Below are positions 12,990 through 24,779 of a stretch of DNA of 64,000 nt, piece after piece. The stretch spans positions 589,707,643 through 589,771,642 of the forward strand of contig CM077115.1 in the NCBI GenBank assembly GCA_039619475.1, read 5' to 3'. This DNA is from Icerya purchasi. Its lineage: Eukaryota > Arthropoda > Insecta > Hemiptera > Monophlebidae. The notes beneath the pieces are model-generated. The model searched no databases. It saw only the letters and a list, made by a program, of their open reading frames with translations, and had not been told where the DNA came from. Positions within the stretch are counted from its first letter, which is position 1, and every line of letters starts with the position of its first letter. Both the position numbers and the translations under genes were made by a program.

Positions 12990-14125
12990 CGTATTTATTT
13001 TATGGGGGAGGGGGGCTTCAGGGGTCTCCATTTGGGAACGATGGGAAGAAGAGTCAACTAATCAGAACTTAATTCGAGCAGAAATAGCTGATAAAGGAGC
13101 CAATGGAACGACAACAGAATGAGAGGGAAAGGACAGAATGTAGGAAGCAAAATAAGGAGCAGGAAGCTTTAAATTTAAGAGGAGTAAATAAAGAGAAGAA
13201 CGTTTCACAGAAAGAGCAGAACACTCAAAGGAAATGTGATTAACATCACAGACAAATGCTTCATTAGGATGTAGAGGGCAATAAGAAAAGGAAAACGAAA
13301 AGAGACGATAGCGGGAAGAAGACAATAACGTGTTATTAAAGAGTAGGCGAATAATAGAGACAATAATAGAACGTGGAAGAGAAGGAAACCTTGAGAATCA
13401 AGTATTAGAAAGAAGGTTAGGTTGAATTGAGTGACAGCGGGGAAGATAAAATTATTTAAAGTGAAGGTTTTTTATTTAAAGAAAAAAGATTAGTACTTTG
13501 AATTTTTTTAAAGTGAAAGCAGGAACGAGCAGCATCCTGAGCCAAAGCATCCGCGCCATTTCGTTATATTCGATGCCTGTGTGACCAAAAACCCGCAGTA
13601 AATCGACATGAATAGAGTGATAAAAGGAAAGATCGTGAATGAGAGATCTTATGCAAAGAATGACGAAGTTGGAGGAGGAAGGGGCAAGAGGTAAACTGAT
13701 AGCCTAAAGGGCACTCATTATGTCGGAAATTATCAGATAGTCGAAGAAGTTCCGATTAGGGGAAATATAAATAATCGCACGTAGGGTAGTCGTTAATTCA
13801 TTCGTGAAAATTGAACAGAAAGAAACGAAAGATGGGAGAATTCGGAAAAATTTAAATCGAGAAGAATAAAGGAAGCTCCGACGAATGTAGGAAGGGATAA
13901 GTTGAGAGAAATGAAAAGTACGCGTTTAGAAAGAAGACGATAGCCGAAATGAAATGTTCGAATCGAGAGAGGAGGTGTATTAGATTCAGCAAACATTGCT
14001 GAATTAGAAGGGGATTTAAGAGCACCGAGACCTAGACGGAAACAGGAATTCTGTATTCTATCGAATTTAGAAAGAAGAGAATAGATAAATGAACAGTAAT
14101 CTAACTTAGAGCGAAATACCATTTA
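12990..14125 (-). mobile_element. 5'-truncated LINE, connection region to 3' end
   Basis: Minus-strand non-LTR retrotransposon fragment. The 5' part (14122-13793) keeps RSKLDYCSFIYSLLSKFD and RIQNSCFRLGLGALKSP, the region after the reverse transcriptase, then AESNTPPLSIR and the start of RNase H (FVGASFILLDLN). Near 13.6-13.5 kb the last RNase H block, HTGIEYNEMA-D-LAQDAA, is readable only after allowing a two-base shift. The 3' part (13325-13062) encodes CPLHPNEAFVCDVNHISFEC, a Cys/His pattern shared with the copies at 57.4 kb and 63.7 kb. A non-coding 3' region with a short ATAAA-type tail ends near 12990. ORF2 is broken, so it is inactive. This is one of several copies of one family in the window. 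Confidence 0.8.
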
Positions 14126-16892
14126 ATTAATAATTAAAAGCCCATATTATTTTGCTGTAACAAAGAAAAAAAGAACTGTACTAGCTATAGCAATAGTAAA
14201 GGATTTAAAAAGCACAATCCTTAATAAAAACTGAGATATATTTCGACACGCCTACGCGTTGTTCTTAGAAATAAAATCGAAAAGATACAAATAAAATTTT
14301 TAGCGAGCCGAATAAAAATTGTTGAACTTATAACAGACTTAAAAAAAGCAGTTTCGGCAGGAAAGCGTTTTTAAAAGTTTATGTGGCATTTTCTAACGTT
14401 TAAACTTAAAAATTACAAGCTAAAAATTATTCACCATCTGCCTAGCAGCCCATATAGCTGTTTTTTTGCCCGACTATTTTCTTCGTTTTCCTTTCTTTTT
14501 TTTCTTTGATTGAAAGATAAACCGATTGTCTTTTATAACGTCAGAAACGGTAGCGGTTTTTCCAACCATATATCCCCGTCAAGTTCCGATATTAAATTTT
14601 TCGCAATTTCAACTTACTAATAAGTGCAATACATTATAATTTTCAAAACTTTCGATTTGTGTCAATGGCAAATTCCTTACTCGAAAGTATTTTTATCACA
14701 CTATCGAATTGAAATATTTAATGTTTCAGGCTTTTGCTTTTTGCTGTGTGCGTCTACGTCTGCTTTTATTAATGGTTTACATTCGTAATATTCTTTTTTC
14801 AAATGTACAGTCAACTTGATGTAATAATTCATCTCAAAAGGTGGTCCTGCAAATCTATCCGTACGTAGTCTCTAATCTAACATGACTTTATACGAAGTGT
14901 TTAAGGATACTTTTATCGAAACATAATTCACGTATTAAACTTTTAATTACAGCGGGTCTGAGACGTTAATTTTTGCGCTCGAAATTTCTTCCCTACACCT
15001 TAATTTTCGTCGTATAGTACACGGAGAAACAAAAAAAAAATCGATTATTAATTTTATTTTCACCCAAGTTACGTACTCACAATAATACATATTAAAAATG
15101 GTTTTAAACAACTCAAATCTATTGAAAAACTAAAATCCGAAATATTTTTCTTAAAGATCTACGAGAAAATACTGGGAAAAGAGAGAATACCGAAGCTATG
15201 TGAAATAATGAGCGAAAGATATTAAAGGGAACGAAAGATTACAGCAGCAAAATTATTTTTCTGTGGCCTTCGAGAAATAGAAACTTAGCATAGTTCTAAA
15301 TTGAAGTACCAGTTGATATAATTGTCCGGTGCAAAGGAAACATTTGTCACAGAAGGGCAGGGTATTTCTGTATGATAATTTATACAACGCGACTAAAAAA
15401 GTATTCGAGACGAAGAAAAAAGTAACTGAAAAATGAAAAATTATCTTGCATCATATTTTGATGTATATGTCCGGTTTTTGGTATTACTGCTTCATTGATT
15501 TGCTTTCAAACTTAACTGTTGATCCATTTATTAAAAAATCTTGAATTACCTTTTAACTTTCAAAAAAAAAATTAAATTTTCAAATAAGTGTCAGCAAAAA
15601 ATTTTCTCAATCATATAAAAAGCCACTATTTTACAATTTAAATAGCAGTGGTTCTAAGTAGCGTGTTGAATGTTTTCATAATTTTTATGTAAAAAATGTT
15701 CCCGCGTAAGAACTATTTCACAGCTATGAACGCGTTACATAAAAACATTGACCAAGTTTTACAGAAAATTCGACCAATCCGCACCATAAAGAAAAATTGA
15801 TCACAGTCTATCGGCGGCACATTTTTTAGTATAAATTTATTCTTAATTGACAAAATAATAATATTATTAAGTAGGTTTAATGATGTTACGGTGCTTTCAA
15901 GAGGAACTGATGAGAAAGAAAAAAAATTCTCAACCAGTGTAAATATTTCTTAGATTACATATACTACCTACAAATTGCCTCGTATGAAACTCTGTCGCTT
16001 AATAATTCTGTAGACTTTCGCCTTTTTTTCTCTAGAAAATAAACTACCCCTACTCGACCGTTATTCGCGAAATGCGTACCACAATTACATTTAAAACGAA
16101 ATTTACTCGGTTTTCAGAAGAAATTTCGCGATATAATCTAGAACAATGTCTCAATATAGAAAGGACAGGCTTGTGTAGAGGTTGAAATAATGAATCACTT
16201 AGCACCTGGATAATGTCCGCTCAATTTTGGTACGACTAATGATAAAACAACCGTCAATACAACTGTTCCATCTGACGTAAGAAATAATGGTCTTTCGAAA
16301 GAGATGAAAGAACACATAAACAGTATAAGACGTTACAGTTGTCATGTTATGGGCAAATTCGTTTGACACGCAGACAAAAACATTTAGCGCGATAGAGAAG
16401 ACAGCGTTCGTTGGCAAAGAACGAATAATGAAATTTAAAAAATTGTAATAAGAAGAATACCAGTTAACTTTTAGATGTTTGAGTTGAGAAATCCGTACAC
16501 TTTATAGAGCAGGGAAACGCTGTTGCTATGCTGGACATTGCTTGTTCCGAACGGACTATAAAGTCAGCATCTGTTTTCAATGCATACATTTAAAAGTGGT
16601 AATTTTGCAAATTCCATTTTTCCGCCAAAGGTTACTTGTATGTGGAAAAAACAAAAAAAAAAAAACACGCTTTTCCGATCGTATAAGAAATTTTATATTT
16701 CAGTGAGGCATACGTTGTCCAATGAAGGACTATATGATTTACCGGATAATAAGCCGTGAAATAATGTGGAAACAATGGTGTACATTGAGAACGGAGCAGA
16801 ATGGTGAAAGAATTAAAGCAGTTAATTGGAAACAGCAGTGATAATCAGCCGAAGGCTTATATGTATATATATACACAGACACAGACATATAC
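14126..16892. other. Long AT-rich stretch without recognised gene
   Basis: Scattered A runs and no domain in any frame. Frames such as 16199-16417 (-) are short and match nothing I know. Confidence 0.4.
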
Positions 16893-17175
16893 ATATTAAT
16901 TACAACACCCAATTTTATGTAACGTCTGTTATATTTTATAGGATTTTTGTGATAGTTATTTAAAAAATGTCACAATTTTATGTAACGAAATACGTAACGA
17001 TAAATGTAACGAAAAAATGTCTTAATTTTATATGATGAAAGTTTAGGTTATAAATTTCGATCATTTTATATAAAGTATAGAAGAGAAAGAGACAGAAATG
17101 AAAGAAAGAGGGGTCAAGGGACACAGCCCCTTGCGAGGCTAAAATAGACGAGTTTTTATATATATATATATATAT
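16893..17175 (+). repeat. Dispersed repeat with ATGTAACGA motifs and terminal stem-loop, copy 1
   Basis: Contains several copies of ATGTAACGA, then GAAAAAATGTCTTAATTTTAT, a decayed middle, a stem-loop pairing AGGGG with CCCCTT around 17113-17137, then GACGAGTT and a TA run (17158-17175). The same order of motifs occurs inverted at 22363-22600. Two copies with different flanks and shared internal landmarks mark an interspersed element. No coding capacity. The 3' stem-loop recalls helitron or short mobile-element ends, but I see no CTRR terminus, so the class is open. Confidence 0.6.
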
Positions 17176-17544
17176 TCCTTGGGACGGATATTAAGTGAGT
17201 ATTGAGTTTTGTAGTTGAACAGAAACTGAAGTGATTAGAAAAGCATTTAAATTCTAAAAGAAAATTAAAATACACTGGCCACTATATAAAATATTGCACC
17301 GTCGTTTGGCATGATAGCAGTAACTACTATAGTGCGTTGTTGCCACTGTTTCACTTTTCACATTGTCTTTTTTGAAATCGATTACAAAGTAAGAAGAAAG
17401 TGGTTTGGGTTGACTTCCCTTCTATAACTTCTTCTCTGCAGACAATTTTACAAAATGTTGAGTCATGATGGTCCTCTTAGAGATGAAACAATCAGATTAT
17501 ACCGTCTATAAAATCGTACACGACTAAGCCACACTCAGTTACCC

Positions 17545-17950
17545 TCATAAATATACCACTCTAAATGTTACTAAAAAAGACCGAAAAATGATAGAATGGA
17601 TTCGTGATAAAACAGGATTAACAGATATAATAGAAAGAATAAATAAAATAAAATGGCAATGGGCTGGACATACAGCGAGAAGAACAGACCAAAGATGAAC
17701 AACACGAATTTTACATTGGTACCCACGAGGAGTAAAAAGACCTCGAAAAAAGCCCCACATGAGGTGGAATTATGAGAAATTAGACGAAAACTGGGGGTCA
17801 CATGGACCAGAATTGCCCAAGACCGGCAGAAATGGCGAAAAATAGTGGAGGAACAACGGACCACCTAATCTGGAACTCAAATCAAGAAAAAGCTACACCA
17901 TGAAATACTAGTTGATCAGCTGACAAATAATAATAATAAAAAACGGCAGC
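17545..17950 (+). mobile_element. RTE-like LINE, C-terminal fragment and 3' tail
   Basis: Plus-strand frame reads DIIERINKIKWQWAGHTARR, then RILHWYPRGVKRPRKKP, MRWNYEKLDENWG and RNGEK. This is the C-terminal signature of RTE-type endonuclease/reverse transcriptases (KWRWAGHVAR, then a GRP-rich linker, then a W..D motif). An in-frame stop breaks it after RTDQR. It ends in a short (AAT)n-type tail near 17928-17940, as RTE elements do. It is a 5'-truncated, dead copy. A related RT fragment lies on the minus strand at 51.7-51.9 kb. Confidence 0.75.
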
Positions 17951-20900
17951 GACCTATCGTTCTTTTTATAGGATCTGGGTTTATTCCTATATTCAAAATA
18001 TTGTCTCACCCGGAATGACAAGGTCTCCCCGTTAGATTTCTTAAAAGAAAATAATCTGTCGTATATCGTTTAATACCCGTCGAACTGTAATGCTCACGGA
18101 TTTTAAAAATGATTCATAAATAAATAAATTTTAAAATAAGTTTTAAAAATATTAATAAAATTCTATTTTAATCCAATTTCCACATGTAAAACTCATCTGT
18201 GGGTAATATTAGAACTTTGGATAGCAAGGTAATTTCTTCTTCCTCCCCCACTGACGGAAGGAAAACTATTAGAGCAAAACATCAATTTTTCTATTATCAA
18301 ACTGTTTTAGAAATATTATAATAATTCAAAAGAAAACAAAAAAAACAACATAAAAGCATGCATATATATATGTATGAATGTACATATATTCTTCGGTAAG
18401 TCATTTTTAAGTAAATTTTTATTTCCCTCAAGATAATTCGCTAAAGTACTAATCTTTTTAAAACACCGTTATAAAAATTAATTTAAATCGGGTTCCCGTT
18501 AATCTTCCAATTAGCAAGCGATGATAAGGAAATCAATGAATCACGTGATCGACCAGTCGTCGTTTTATAACTCGTTCAATAAGCACAGTTACTTTCAAAC
18601 CGTCCGAACGAATTGCCTTTTAGCATTTCTTACGGGTAATCTTCTGCGCGATCACCTCCATCAATATTCCAAGTCTGATACCATCATTCTACTTCATTTA
18701 TCTGTAAATTTTTTATTCGCTTCAATATAATACACCGCTGTTCGCCCGTAATGATACTCGTTTACTTATTAATATTTCGTTTGAATTTTAGAATGATCAA
18801 AATTTCTTCTTCGCAAATAAATCCCTTAGATTCTCTAAGACATCAAAGGAATCATATACTACTATGACTTCTGAATTTCTTATTGATAAGTTTTCTTACT
18901 TTTTTTTCTTTCTTTTTATAATTCTATAAACCGGTGACTTTTCCCCACCGCTTGTATGTATCCCAACTCCTCACCTATCGGCAAATACGAAGAATGGCAG
19001 TTGACGTGAGTAATTTTAGTGGAAGATTACTTGCAAAAGTGCATAACGTCTCATTAGGTGTCGGAACTGATACATTGGTAAACTTTAATTTATTTGCTAG
19101 ATTTCATATTCTGCGGGTCCAGTCTGTTTAACCATTAAGTGATATTACACCCCCACAGTCTGCAAAATAATGAATCAACAATTTCCTTTGTTTTTAGGAA
19201 AACCACCATATTCGCTCTCTCGACTAGTACAGGATTCAGCGATTATGTGTAATCTGCTACCAATGTTGTTTTATATCGCTACAGAGAAGTCGCGAATTGA
19301 ATTTGGAGATATGAACGGGATTCCATTTTCATCGTTAGCTGGCGAGAAAGATGTTAACGGAGAAATTCTAGGTTCGGATGATTTAATTATGTTACCAAAA
19401 GAAAAATAGTTTTCGAATTATCGAGATTATTGATTAAGGATCAGCGCGAGGGCATGTAAATTAGAATCATCAACGAGGCTAGGAGCGGAATTATTCGTAA
19501 ATGTCACTTGTTGCGACGGAGTGGTAATGTCATTATTACCGCTCTTATTGTTAAGGTTTACATCAGGATGTAGGCTAGACGTTTGACCGAATGTAATACA
19601 TGGGCATATTGATTAATGTGTTGGGATGTATGCGTTTATTGTTTCTTAGTGCGCTTTGATTGTTGTTTAATCGGAGAAGAAGATAATAGAACAGGCTCAC
19701 AGGTACCAGTCAGTTCAGTTCACTTATAGCTGGTAGAGCGACTAGTGCAGTCTTTTCGATAGTTAACAGCGATGACGGATTAGAAGCGGAAGTCTTTGTA
19801 GTCGTCATATTCGGGGGTGATTTATGGTTGATCACGGTAGGAGCGGGGATTCCATTGGCCCGCGGAAACTGCATAATAGTAAATTAAACGAACGGATTTT
19901 AACGGAATGAAACGAAATCAAGCGAATGCAGTACGATGCAACTTTACCGCAACAACGAACAATTGATCATCGCATTCATTTAAACTCTAATTTAAACATT
20001 TATTTGAAGAAAAAAAAATGAAAAACTATTTTTTCAAAGTTACAACGTGGAGTTCCTCCATTCCTAAATCGTTTTTAAGTAACTACTGAATTTTCAATGT
20101 AATTTCATGATTATCTCTAAGAAATGTTCGTCGCAAGTAGAATTCTTAGGTTTCTTAGTTGTTTTTTTCACCACCTTAAATTTACATTAACTATAAGAGA
20201 AATTTTTTTTTACTAGGATTTTACCGATATACACCGTTTAGTACAATGGAATCAATTTATTTCATGTGTGCCATACTTTAAATTATACAAGAAGCCAGAT
20301 AAGTCACACTCCGACGGCAAAAAGCACTCAAAAGCTAAACAGGAAAACTCGCAGTAGCATTTGGATAAAAACCAACGTTAATACGAAAAACAATCATTTA
20401 CTATAAGAAAAAACGTTTTGCACTATGACGTAATAGTTCTGTGAAAAGCTGCAAAAGTTTTAACGAAGATTTAAGGTCGAACCAGCTGCCATAGGGCATA
20501 ATTGGTCGGGTAATGGTATTTCGCTCGGGTAAGGCCTGCTTTGAATCCAAATACTGTCTGGTAAAAAAGTAAAGAAATTACTCTTGCGCCGGATTAGTGG
20601 TCATGGTTGACGAGTCCGAAAAAAAAGAAAAAATTGAAGGTTAAAACTTGAACACTCGCGTTATCAGTCTTTTGTTCGTGTGTTCAACTTTACCTTTTAG
20701 TTATCTAACTTATCGTTCCTGCATAGTTTTCTCGCTGCCGACGTGAACACATTGCGTACCGGAGCCGATGTCGCCTAACGACACCTTCTCATTTCGTCTG
20801 AAAACGAAATTGCGCAAAAAAAAAAAAAAATTGGAAAAATCCATCTCGCTACACCGATGCATGCTTTATAGATAAAGAGAAAAAGTAAAAAAAAACGATT

Positions 20901-21273
20901 AAGGAAACACATGCAATTGACCGAATGTGAGATAATATTAAATGAAAAAAAGAAAGGTAAGCAAAGAAAAAAGTAAAGGAACCCCGTCAATGACGTAATA
21001 ACGATGTCATGTAGATCACCTAGTTAGGAAACAGAGGTTTCAACGAGGATGTATTGACGTAAGCGAGCGAGGATTTTTATTCAACTTTTACGAATTACCT
21101 GTATCGTTTTTCCGATATCACCCGCTAAACATTAGTATTTATGTTAAAATGTTAGAAAAAACATGGGTTACCAAATTTATGTCTGCAGTACTATAAAATA
21201 TCCATGCGGTATCTGCAAATTCACGAAAATACTATTTCACATTAACGATTTAGTACTTTCGCCAGTATAGCAT
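17951..21273. other. Long stretch without recognised gene
   Basis: Contains unassigned frames at 18521-18730, 18934-19131 and 19170-19409 (+). The last follows a good acceptor-like TTTGTTTTTAG at 19187-19197 and is acidic near its end (GSDDLIML), but shows no domain. At 20605-20640 the string GGTTGACGAG followed by an A-rich run resembles the 3' tail of the LINE copy ending at the window edge. Confidence 0.35.
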
Positions 21274-21297
21274 TATATATATATATATATATATATA
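21274..21297. repeat. (TA)n microsatellite
   Basis: Twelve TA units directly abutting the left end of a long-inverted-repeat element. Confidence 0.95.
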
Positions 21298-22344
21298 GGA
21301 TGTTCCGAGACTAATTCAGGAAATCTGTTTTACGCTATAAAGCTCGTCAAAATGAACGAAAAAAGTCTTGAGGAAAAAATCATTTGGGCGAACAATTAAT
21401 TAGTTATAATTTATTTAATTATTTAATTTAAATGAAAAATATATTTTGTTATAAATCAATATATTATTATCGCTGAGATCAGATCGGAGAGTGAAGTTCC
21501 TGTGGATTCCTGACCGCACTAGTATTCGAGGGAACGAACTGGCAGACACGACTGCAAAGGAGGCTGCTATGATTCTGCCGGTGCCAAGCGTTCCTGTTCG
21601 AGTAACCGATCTCAAGATCTATATAAAATGTGATTTAAAGGCTCTATGGCAGAGGAAATGGCAGTAAACATCACAAAAGAATAATCTTAGCTCGATCAAG
21701 TCGTCAGTATCACCGTTGAATATATCACTTCCAAATCGAATTGATGATGTAGCCTTCACCAGACTTCAATTGGGTCATATACGGCTCACCCACGAACATT
21801 AACTAAATTGAACTAAAGCTCCTCAATGTGCCGCATGTAGTGTTATCCTCACCACTCACCATATCCTTACCTAGTACTCTTCATACTCTTTGGAAAAGAA
21901 ATTTTTCAACCTGCCTTCTTTTCTTCCCCTCGTCCTTAAAGACAACTCTTCTTCACTGTCCAATTTCATTTCATTCCTTCATAAGTCCGGGCTCTACTCA
22001 CTAATCTAAACCTGCGTCTCCTCCTACACTTCTAACCCTAGTTGCTGCACACGGCACGTAAATCTAATTTTATAATAATAATAATAACAAGGTTTAGTAA
22101 AATAAACAGAAAATAAATATTCAAAAGAAGTAGAATACGTATTAAATGTAGTCGTAAATGTGTAGTTAATAATGATTTGCTTAATGTGTTGACCATTTTG
22201 CTGTACCACCAACTATTGCAATGAATTAATTAAATTAATTATAACTAATTAATTGTTTGCCCAAATGATTTTTCCTTCAGGACCTTTTTGTTCATTTTGA
22301 AGAGCTTCATAGCATAAAACAAATTTCCTGAATTAGTTTCATCT
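21298..22344. mobile_element. Long-TIR/foldback DNA element bounded by TA runs, enclosing a LINE end
   Basis: The left arm (about 21298-21428) and right arm (about 22215-22344) are inverted copies of roughly 125-130 bp. Shared blocks include CTAATTCAGGAAAT near the ends, CAAAATGAAC, AAAAATCATTTGGGC and AACAATTAATTAGTTATAAT. There are scattered substitutions and one 5-base indel near the termini. Both ends abut TA microsatellites, consistent with insertion into TA. The interior is not transposase but the 3' end of an I-like LINE (21465-22090). This is therefore either a non-autonomous DNA element later invaded by a LINE, or one that captured the LINE piece. No own transposase is visible. Confidence 0.75.
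21465..22090 (+). mobile_element. I-like LINE 3' end inside the foldback element
   Basis: The plus-strand frame starts RVKFLWIPDRTSIRGNELAD followed by TTAKEAA. This is the terminal RNase H block with GNE-AD. The His usual after the IPS position is replaced (IPDRT). After a stop come DDVAFTRLQLGHIRLTHEH and PQCAACSVILTTHHIL, the C-terminal zinc-knuckle-like block found after RNase H in I, R1 and Jockey ORF2s. The fragment ends in a short TAA-repeat tail (22070-22088), a hallmark of I-clade 3' ends. It is truncated at both functional ends and dead. Confidence 0.75.
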
Positions 22345-22362
22345 TATATATATATATATATA
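22345..22362. repeat. (TA)n microsatellite
   Basis: Nine TA units joining the foldback element on the left to the stem-loop repeat on the right. Confidence 0.9.
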
Positions 22363-22600
22363 ACTCATCCCTTCGGTACCCGGAAGGGGCAAGCCCCCTT
22401 CATCCACAAGTCTAGTTCTTCTATAAGTCTTATAGAAAAGTAAACTTTTTCATCGGCTACACCATTTCATTACATAAAATTAAGACATTTTTTCGTTACA
22501 TTTTCGTTACATATTTTGTTACATAAAATTGTGACTGGGAAAAATTTTGTGACAGGACACTTTTCCTGATGACCCCTGGTATAAAAATGGCATCGCCATT
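22363..22600 (-). repeat. Dispersed stem-loop repeat, copy 2 (inverted)
   Basis: Read on the minus strand it shares with copy 1 GTCACAATTTTATGTAAC, repeated ATGTAACGA-like motifs, the AAAAAATGTCTTAATTTTAT block, a GC-rich hairpin (AAGGGG/CCCCTT, near 22382-22402) and a GATGAGTT end next to a TA run. The GC-rich hairpin is conserved in position but not in its loop. Confidence 0.6.
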
Positions 22601-22601
22601 A

Positions 22602-22623
22602 ATATATATATATATATATATAT
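22602..22623. repeat. (TA)n microsatellite
   Basis: Eleven AT units at the outer edge of the stem-loop repeat. Confidence 0.9.
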
Positions 22624-23719
22624 TGCTACTTAAATCGTTGTGAGACCCGGTATATCAAGCAGACCACCTGGAATCCGGGCTTATTTAAAGTGCTAGAATA
22701 ACAAAATTATGTTTTTTGTAATGTAATTATTCATGTGAATCATAAGAACCATAAAGGGGTTAGCTAAATTTAAAAATAAAATATACAAATTGTGCAGTTT
22801 TATAATATGCGAAACCCGGGAGTAACACATAAAATTAAATTTTTAATAATTTTCTTTTTCAACGACTTTACCCTACAACGATTTTAATCATAATTTTTCT
22901 AAATATTGTTTTTTGGAGCTTCATCCATTTAATCTATTTCAATTCTTTTTTTTTCATTGTGTTTGGGGTTACATGGTTAAATGAAAGAAACATTGAAAAA
23001 TTTCCTGAGGCGTTAGTGAGGCGTCGGCAATAATAAGTTGAATTTTTAAATTAAAAAGGGAAAAAAACGTCCAAAATATTCATTGATATTGAAGATTTTT
23101 AAAACAAAATTATTCATTTCGCGTTAGGAAGAGTCACGGTATTTAGTTTATTGTTTAAATCAATAATGAGTTCTTATTGTTAAACTTTAAACTGATGACT
23201 TTGTAACGGTTCATTGAATAATTTTAACCACATATTTATTGCAATAATTGCTGGATAAATTTAAAATTCGATTCCAATTAGCATAATTTTTATAAATATA
23301 CATAAATGGTAAATATGACTTTATTCAAAATTTCGTTTAGCTTAATTTTCTGCGTAGGGTTGAAACATTTATCAAAATATACATTTATATTAAATTGATT
23401 TTTTAATATAGTTTTGTGTATGCAGAAATTTTTAAATGTAATTCAAATTCTTAAATTTTGTTAAACTATCAAATTTTATTAATCGAAAAAAAAAAAAAAA
23501 AAAATCCAAACCTATTTTAATTAGCAATTATAGTACCTCGGATGAACTTCATTGGTTACCGCACTGCTGCTCGGCACTTGATTTTGTAATTTCTCTCGTC
23601 TGTCGATCCATAGATACTAAACTACCTTGCTTTCATTTCTCTCATCAGTCTCCTTCATTTATTTCTAGTCTATTTTACCTTGACTAAATCTTGGTTTTGT
23701 ACATTGTATTCTGATAATT
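22624..23719. other. AT-rich stretch without recognised gene
   Basis: Includes a long A run at about 23486-23504. Nothing coding is recognised. Confidence 0.4.
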
Positions 23720-23806
23720 CCTCGTCGACAAGCGTATAGCTTGACGAGGAAATGTGTAAATATTAATAAATATATACATTTTCAAAAAAAAAAAAAAAAA
23801 AAAAAC
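23720..23806 (+). mobile_element. LINE 3' tail with conserved hairpin, copy 1
   Basis: A stem pairs CCTCGTC-AAGC with GCTTGACGAGG, with a 3-base bulge, around 23720-23749. It is followed by an AT-rich run and a poly(A) tract (23785-23806). The same hairpin plus tail recurs at 28554-28630. Hairpins just before the tail are used for template recognition by several LINE reverse transcriptases; that role is inferred here. Confidence 0.5.
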
Positions 23807-24124
23807 AGAGATCACATATTTTTTGAATGTTCCGATATATTCCCTAATCGTGACTTATTTAGTTCTCAACTCTTAAGACTTGATCTTCCTGCTTTGTATA
23901 ATGCCTTTCATGTTCTTTGTTTACCTATCATCTCAGTTGTTCTTAGTTTAGAAGTTTTTATTAGTTCCACATCAAATAAGAAAGAATTATTATCAACTTG
24001 TTTCATTTCTTTCACACATTTGTTGGACCAATTCTGTCCGTTGACAAAATTAAAAGAAAAGGAATTGCTCAAACAAACTTCAAAATTGAAACACAAATCA
24101 CAATTAAAATTATCTTCAAGATAA
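23800..24124 (+). mobile_element. LINE C-terminal fragment
   Basis: The frame begins DHIFFECSDIFPNRDLFSSQ immediately after the poly(A) of the neighbouring tail. It matches the DADHVFFECPALRIERSLL block in the copy at 33.2 kb, then continues with DLPALYNAFHVL, as in that family. Beyond about 23990 the frame is Lys-rich and unplaced. Confidence 0.6.
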
Positions 24125-24779
24125 TTCGTTAGCCTGGGCAACAAAAAACGCAAAAATCGTCAAGAACATTGTTATATGGAATTTAAACCGGCCTTAAAAA
24201 TCACTTAAAAATTCACGACTCGCCACCAAAAGCGAAGTTATAAAACAAAACGCGAAAACTCCTTCATAAAATTGAAAAAGCTAGAGATAAAAAATTACCC
24301 TCCGTTCGGGTAAAAAATAGATAATAAAAAAGAATTTTTCCGGATGAGAAAGTTGAATAAGCCGAAATGCATCTCAAACGTGTAACATAAAACATCGTTT
24401 TAGAGGAGAAATACGGCCGAACTTACAACTTCATATTTAGAAAATCCTCTAATTTTTGAAAAAAATATATTTTTTTTACCCGAGCGTGTGATATCTCGAT
24501 GGAAAGATGACCATTTCATAGGAACAGTACTATATTTCATTTTGCGTTTTTAAAATTCTGCCTTAACCATTTATCGGTTAGTAATCAATTACAGTCACTA
24601 ACTATGGTCTGAGAGTGGATTACATGTAGAATCATGTAATCGCGAAAGATTACAAAATATTCAACTCTACTATGTTCGTAAATATAAATTAAATAAATTC
24701 CTTTAAAAAAAAAAAAGATAAATAAGGAAAAGGCATTTATTTTGATTTATTAAAGTAAATTATTTTATACTTATTTTTG

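Noticed and set aside
17268..17540. TACACTGGCCACTATAT, similar to a Tc1-type terminus
   Set aside because: No matching inverted terminus downstream and no Tc1 transposase frame; the region runs into an RTE fragment.
19170..19409. 79-codon frame following an acceptor-like site
   Set aside because: No domain, no donor consensus and no partner exon. Mentioned only in the stretch description.
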